A stretch of 64,000 bases of DNA from Norana najaformis. Its lineage: Eukaryota > Annelida > Clitellata > Crassiclitellata > Hormogastridae. Below the pieces are notes generated by a model. The model was given only the letters and a program-made list of their open reading frames with translations. It made no database searches and was not told where the DNA came from. The stretch is taken from positions 20,636,762 to 20,700,761 of the forward strand of contig OZ029927.1 in NCBI GenBank assembly GCA_964023275.1, read 5' to 3'. A program made the translations under genes and the position numbers. This document shows, piece after piece, positions 59,036-64,000 of the stretch. Every line of letters begins with the position of its first letter. The first letter of the stretch is position 1.

Positions 59036-59512
59036 TTGTGTATATGTGTATATATGTATGTATGTATGTATGTATGCATGCATGCATGCATGCATGTATG
59101 TATGTATGTATGTATGTATGTATGTATGTATTTGTGTATATATGCATGCATATGGATATTTATGTAGGCATGTGTATGTATGTATACATGTATGTAGGTA
59201 TGCATGTATGTATGCTTCAGTGTATGTATTTGGCGCATGTATATATGTATATATGTGTGCATATGTGCATACATGTATGTATATGTATGTAGGTATGTGT
59301 ATATATGTATGTACGTATGTATATGTGTGTGCATGTATGCATGCATGTATGTATGCATGTATGTATGCATGGATGTATGCATGTATGTATGCATGGATGT
59401 ATATGTGTATGTATGTAGGCGTGTGCATGTATGCATGTATGCATGCATGCATGCATGTCTGTCTGTCTATAAGTATGTATGTATGTATGTATGTATGTAT
59501 GCATGTAGCAAG
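59036..59512 (+). repeat. (ATGT)n array with GCATG runs, ending at TATAGCGC
   Basis: Nearly 480 bp of ATGT/ATGC tetramers followed at 59520 by CATATAGCGCTATTGCGC. Confidence 0.95.
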
Positions 59513-59599
59513 ACACTTCATATAGCGCTATTGCGCAGCTATTTAACCGATACTATGCTGAGCTATGAAATGGTATACCGTTATGTTATGTCATGTTAT

Positions 59600-61160
59600 G
59601 CAACTCAACCTAACTGAATAAACAATGAGATATGGCAGTCTAAAGAAATTATTCACAATGTTGACATTCCAAACCGATACAACGTTCCTACCGCCGCACA
59701 AACCGAGAGAACCAAGGTACAGACCGGTTAGTTGCGTGTCTTCTGGAATCAAAAGCATGCTTCACATTCGAGGTATCTTTGGATGGAATGTCTCTCACGT
59801 GCTACAGAGTTGCCTCAGGCGAGAAAATCTCGCCTTGTATACTTAAAACGTAGGCCTCAGTGAGTAAGATAATTAGCTAAAATTGCCAATGAAAAATCAT
59901 CTCAACTGGTTTTGTTAATGAAATATGATTTCACAGTATGGCTGATTGATGCCCTTATTCTATAGACGCTATAGAAGTCATCGGATTAGCTGAGATTTGA
60001 TTAAATCAGATTAGATTAGATCAGATGGGATTAGAATATGTTCTAACCACGACATGCAGCGTTCACCGAGAGTTTGTCGAGCGTCGATACAAATTATGCT
60101 ATCTTGGATTGCACAAGATGAAGATAAATATGCTGTAAATGTACAGCATTTGGCACAGCTTGTAGTTAATGCTTCAAGCAGAATGGCTGTTCGCATGTGA
60201 TTTGTTATACTTATGTTTGCACTTATTTATGCAATTATCTATTTATATACTTTTATGTATACACTTATCTTAATATAAATCAAGGTAGCGATGTCCACGT
60301 TGTTCTGCACATTTTAGTTCCACGCTGAGCCCTGTTTCTTTCAACGTCACCGCTTAGCTTGACATCTGCGTGCAACATGGTCGTCTTATATATGGACTTG
60401 TCATTGTGTCTCACATGAATTGGATAGGCCTATATAGTCTAACAACCTTGAGGAAGTTGTTTGCTCACGATTGAAGGAAATCAGAGACTTCACTGATGTC
60501 ATTAGTTCGTACGAATATATGCAAGAGAAATCATTTCTGCTATTTGTTCTCTTGTTATTTTATTACCCATTTTATTGAACGCCATGTAGCATTACTAGGC
60601 TAGAGTAATCGCCGGGTCATCGCATTTAGCGTTGAAGGGTGAACCAAAAAGGAACTACCTGTTCCACTGTTATAGTACTCAGTTTTAACAAGATATTTAA
60701 CATGTGTTAGGCCTATATGTGTCAGACCTGCTTTTGGATTAATCCGTACATATAGTTCACAAATCAGCCTATAGGAAAAAAGATCACGAGGTATTGCTTA
60801 CTGTGTGTGTTTGGGATACTTATTATATTGAAGTATCTATTAGCTGTTTCATTCATTCGTTAGTTTTGATGGTTCGTTCATTCGTTCATTCGTTCATTCG
60901 TTCATTCAAAGCTCCTAATACATACATCACAATAACAATGTGAGAAAATGTGTCTGGGAACTATTTGGTCGATGATCCATCATAAGCAGAACATTAATCA
61001 CCCATACATGTAACTTTCTTCTGATTTCGTTTTTTCCTCCCGCCTTGCATAACGAACATACAACTCAACGATTCGGCCTATTGGCACCTGGTTGATGGGA
61101 AACACACCTGTCTGCGCTCATATATAATTATCCTTCAGGCATTTCGGTTAAGTGTAGAGG
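59600..61160. other. stretch with no convincing gene
   Basis: Only short open frames with no recognisable domain. A (CATTCGTT)n tract lies at 60849-60908. Confidence 0.5.
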
Positions 61161-61298
61161 TAGATTTGTAATTACAGACAATTGCTATGCACATTTCCCC
61201 GTAGGATAAATAGACAATGGTACTTTTGTAATGTTTATGCAATGAAGAAGTTGAGTGTTTATAACATAAAAACAGAACGACTTGAAGCTGAGGAGGAA

Positions 61299-61362
61299 CT
61301 GATGATGATAATGATGATGATGATGACGACGACGACGATGATGATGATGATAATGATGATGA
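61299..61362 (+). repeat. (GAT)n microsatellite
   Basis: GATGATGAT with GAC and AAT variants. On the minus strand it forms the (CAT)n tail of the SINE that follows. Confidence 0.9.
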
Positions 61363-61548
61363 TGAGTTCTCTGCCCGAAGGCAGGTCCATTGGCTTTATG
61401 CCACCCGGGGAAGAGATGAGTGAGGTGGTTTCCCGTTGCATTCCTCACAGACAATTCTGGGTGAGCAACTTGTCCAATGTCGCTTCGAACCCGCGACCCT
61501 CCGATTACGAGGCACAGAACATACCACTTTAACACCACGTCCCACATG
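61363..61548 (-). mobile_element. tRNA-derived SINE
   Basis: Minus strand: GTGGTGTTAAAGTGGT (box A region), GCCTCGTAATCGGAGG, and box B GGGTTCGAAGC, then a body ending at a (CAT)n tail. The word CTCGTAATCGGAGGGTCGCG is typical of tRNA-derived SINEs. Confidence 0.7.
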
Positions 61549-61561
61549 CAGGATGATGACC

Positions 61562-61705
61562 ACATAACATATCATAACACATCATAGCACAGCATAACAA
61601 AACATAGCATAACATAACACTGCATAACACAACATAGCCATAGCAAAACATAATATTGCATAATATAACATAACATAACATTGCATAACACAACATAACT
61701 GATCG
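61562..61705 (+). repeat. (ATAAC)n-like tract
   Basis: Loose ATAACATA, GCATAACA and ACATAGCA repeats. Confidence 0.75.
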
Positions 61706-61709
61706 CATA

Positions 61710-62316
61710 GCATAATCACGTGTTTTGAAAAGAGGATAAACGGACCTTCACGTGATCAATGATCGATGCCTTGCGCATATATCAAAGTATCAAGATAAGA
61801 TATTTAATTTTTTTAAACTTGGCTTCTACTTCCTTCAAAGCCAATTCGTTTAAAAGCTTCCTAAGCTTCAGTTCCGTTCACACAGACAGTTCTACGATCC
61901 CAACAGCTACTCATAAATCTACAGCTTCTGTACCGAGAAAGTAATCAGCCGGCTCGTGTCTAATATATGTTACGATTATCTACACGACCCATGCTATCCT
62001 GTTCTATGCTGGTTGCTTTAAGTATTCATATATTTCTGTTAATCGTAGGACCAACTAAACAGACTTCGCTTTTTCGGAGAGAGTGAAGTAACTCACACCG
62101 AGCCAATAAACACGAGGTTTATTCCTAGATTTGCAACATTTTCCCATAAGATACAATACGCATTTCGTGTAATGATTGAATAGCATAAACAAGAATGTAG
62201 CAGATGATATAAATGTGGAGGTCAAGTGCGTGTAATTTTTAAACGTGCAGATAGGTGCCACTACATACAGACACAGTTGGGTAACCGTTCTATGTAATAA
62301 ATCAATCAACTGCAAT
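61710..62316. other. stretch with no recognised feature
   Basis: No gene or repeat recognised. Confidence 0.5.
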
Positions 62317-62700
62317 ATGCATATATGTATATGTATACATATATATGTATATATGTATGCAAACAAGCAAGCATGTATATATATATATATGTATACATAT
62401 ATGTATGTATGTTAATATGTATACTGTGTTTAGACACAGTTGGGTAGCTGCTCTGTGTAATAAATCAATCAACTGCAATATGTATACATGTATGTATACA
62501 TGTACATATATGTACGCATGTATGCATACTTACATACATGTATGTATGCATGTCTTTCCTTCTGGCTGGAATTAATACCTCCTGGGTAAAGGGATTAATT
62601 CCATATGTATGTGTGCGTGTATGAATTTATATATGTATCTAATTATGTATGCACGTTGGCCTATGTATGTATGTATGTATCAAGACATTATATAGCGCCT
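62317..62700 (+). repeat. (ATGT)n and (TATA)n tracts with an internal duplication
   Basis: A block with ACACAGTTGGGTA, GTAATAAATCAATCAACTGC and ATATGxATA occurs at 62270-62330 and 62435-62490, each followed by ATGT repeats. Ends at TTATATAGCGCCTTC (62690). Confidence 0.8.
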
Positions 62701-62956
62701 TCTAAGTAGCGTGCATAATGTGCAATGGCTGAATGCTTGAACCCTTGTCTTGTCAAGCGAAATATGAACTTTCAAAGCTTTTCAGAGGCAATCGATTGCA
62801 TTGTGCAGGGGTCACAGATTTCTTAGTGCATAATAATTTCCTTGTAATTCACATGGCGCTAAATAAATAGAGCGAAATGGAGAAAAACCAAATGTTGCTT
62901 GACTTCCCTCATTGAGCAGAAAAAGTTGGCCATTCGTTATAGAAATTATCCATTTT

Positions 62957-63029
62957 ATGGAGAAAAAATGTTTGCCATGCTGTATATTAATTGTACATAT
63001 CATGGGTTTACTAATGCAAACTGCAAACG
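62957..63029 (+). CDS. candidate signal-peptide exon of a gene leaving the window
   Basis: ATG, then EKKCLPCCILIVHIMGLLMQ and TAN, with a donor G|GTGAGT in phase 1, the phase used by all receptor leaders here. The length (24 codons) and hydrophobic core fit a leader exon. Nothing else of the gene is visible before the window ends, so this rests on this exon alone. Confidence 0.3.
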
Positions 63030-63035
63030 GTGAGT

Positions 63036-63236
63036 TAAATTATGAAGTAAGTAAGTACGTAAGTAGGCAAGTAAGTAAGCAAGCAAGCAAGTAAGTAAAT
63101 AAGTAAGCAAGTATGTAAGTGATTAAGTAAGTAAGCAAGTAAGCAAATAAGCAAGTAAGCAAGTAAGTAAGTAAGCAATTCAGTCAGTCAGCCAATAAGT
63201 AAGTAAATAATTCATCAGTCAGTCAGAATATAAGCA
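63036..63236 (+). repeat. (AAGT)n microsatellite with (CAGT)n
   Basis: Long imperfect AAGT/AAGC run with CAGTCAGT blocks. Confidence 0.9.
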
Positions 63237-63551
63237 AATAGGTCTTCGGTATATGACAAAGGAACCGATTGAACTAGTTATCGAGTCGAACTAACTACGC
63301 AGTGGAAATGAAACAGTGCCAGAGATACGGATAGGCGTCCAGACTTAGATTTTTATGGCGCACAAGTGGGCCATTGTTCAGGAGAGGCAGCCGGCGCCTG
63401 CAACTGCCTCAGTGTGTGCAGACCTGATGCCAAGGATTTGGAAGGTGAGCTGAGCAAAACCGACCCGCAGCTTTATCCAAACACCAGTGCTCTCAGACAA
63501 CGAACGATCTACTACTAACCACGTCCAAGAGTCAGAGCAAACCGTCCTTTT

Positions 63552-63800
63552 AAGAGACAGACAGACAGACAGACAGACAGATATACAGACAGACAGACAG
63601 ACACACACACACTCAGGTACAAACATTCAGACACACAAAAATGGTAGACACGCAGAGAGGCAGACATACAGACAAGCAGACAAACATAATACGAGATAAA
63701 TATTCCTAGAAAGAAAGACATACAAAAAAGTAAGAACCACAGACAAGCAGACAGGCAGACACACATATGGACACACAGATAGACACACAGACAGACATAC
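63552..63800 (+). repeat. (CAGA)n and (ACAC)n tracts
   Basis: CAGA repeats at 63557-63603, then ACACAC and further GACA-rich sequence to about 63800. A TATATAGCTCC motif follows at 63897. Confidence 0.9.
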
Positions 63801-64000
63801 AGACAAGGAAATTCAACAATCTGACGTACTCAAACAGGAAACCCGCAAAATGAGCTAAACATACAATCACGAGTTCCGCCATTGTATCAGGACATTTATA
63901 TAGCTCCTTTAGAAGGCAGCCGTCAAGCGCAGCTGCATCTAACCGAAACTGACTACAGATAACGCCACTGCATGACATTAACCTCTACTCGAATGCACAT

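Noticed and set aside
58978..59617. Open frames of 100-176 codons over 59.0-59.6 kb
   Set aside because: Same cause: ATGT/ATGC microsatellite.
2100..63240. CRISPR array or prokaryotic operon signals among the repeats
   Set aside because: The repeats are microsatellites and minisatellites without unique spacers, and the genes are split by GT-AG introns, so this is eukaryotic nuclear DNA.

Overview
This is a stretch of a compact, AT-rich animal genome. Genes are split into short exons with GT-AG introns of roughly 0.3-1.3 kb, and the gaps hold LINE fragments, tRNA-like SINE heads, a hAT-type MITE and many (ATGT)n, (AAGT)n and (ATT)n microsatellites. The recurring word aggcctac and the TATAGCGCC-type repeat suggest a marine invertebrate, perhaps a deuterostome (echinoderm, hemichordate or tunicate). 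That placement is an inference and is weak.

Positions 1-43317 hold a head-to-tail tandem array of one receptor gene family on the plus strand: the 3' end of one copy (unit 0, 1-1281) and four further copies. Their start codons are at 5147 (unit 1), 16239 (unit 2), 26066 (unit 3) and 37053 (unit 4), so the repeat period is about 9.8-11.1 kb. Each copy has the same eight-exon plan: signal peptide; two exons for a first C-type-lectin-like domain (CTLD1a, 1b); two exons for a second (CTLD2a, 2b); one Thr/Ser-rich mucin-like stalk exon; one transmembrane exon ending in LRKRxx; and one exon for a cytoplasmic tail of about 200 residues. The tail has eight or so tyrosines, among them an ITIM-like VxYADL and several YxxP motifs. 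All extracellular introns are phase 1 and the last intron is phase 2. The family looks like an expanding and decaying group of innate-immune or recognition receptors that would signal through SH2 proteins.

No copy seen in full is intact. Unit 1 has a complete ectodomain but a nonsense codon plus frameshift in the tail. Unit 2 has lost CTLD2 through a ~570 bp inversion with flanking deletion, and has a late nonsense codon in the tail. Unit 3 has a +2 frameshift at a T run in CTLD2b and a 12-codon deletion in the tail. Unit 4 has a ruined CTLD1a and no CTLD2a but the best tail. The spacers between units are also homologous: each holds a LINE reverse-transcriptase C-terminal relic, a TATAGCGCC motif, (AAGT)n or (CATA)n tracts and a variable tandem repeat of ~125-150 bp.

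The array ends near 43-46 kb, where there is a degenerate telomere-like (TTAGGG) tract at 45170-45273. Beyond it a diverged relative lies on the opposite strand (54955 down to 46326). It has two CTLDs, a 45-nt linker exon, a transmembrane exon and a ~440-residue tail with an ITIM-like SSYLEV, a YLQP and two YVNG (Grb2-type) motifs. Its signal-peptide exon was not found. Its introns carry a dead LINE reverse transcriptase, a second LINE 3' end and a hAT-type MITE. Just upstream of its first recognised exon is a 14-copy, 18-bp minisatellite in which every unit holds TTCTCGAA.

From about 55.4 kb to the end there is no convincing gene: large (ATGT)n arrays, LINE/SINE debris, and one candidate signal-peptide exon at 62957-63029 (plus strand) that would begin a gene leaving the window.
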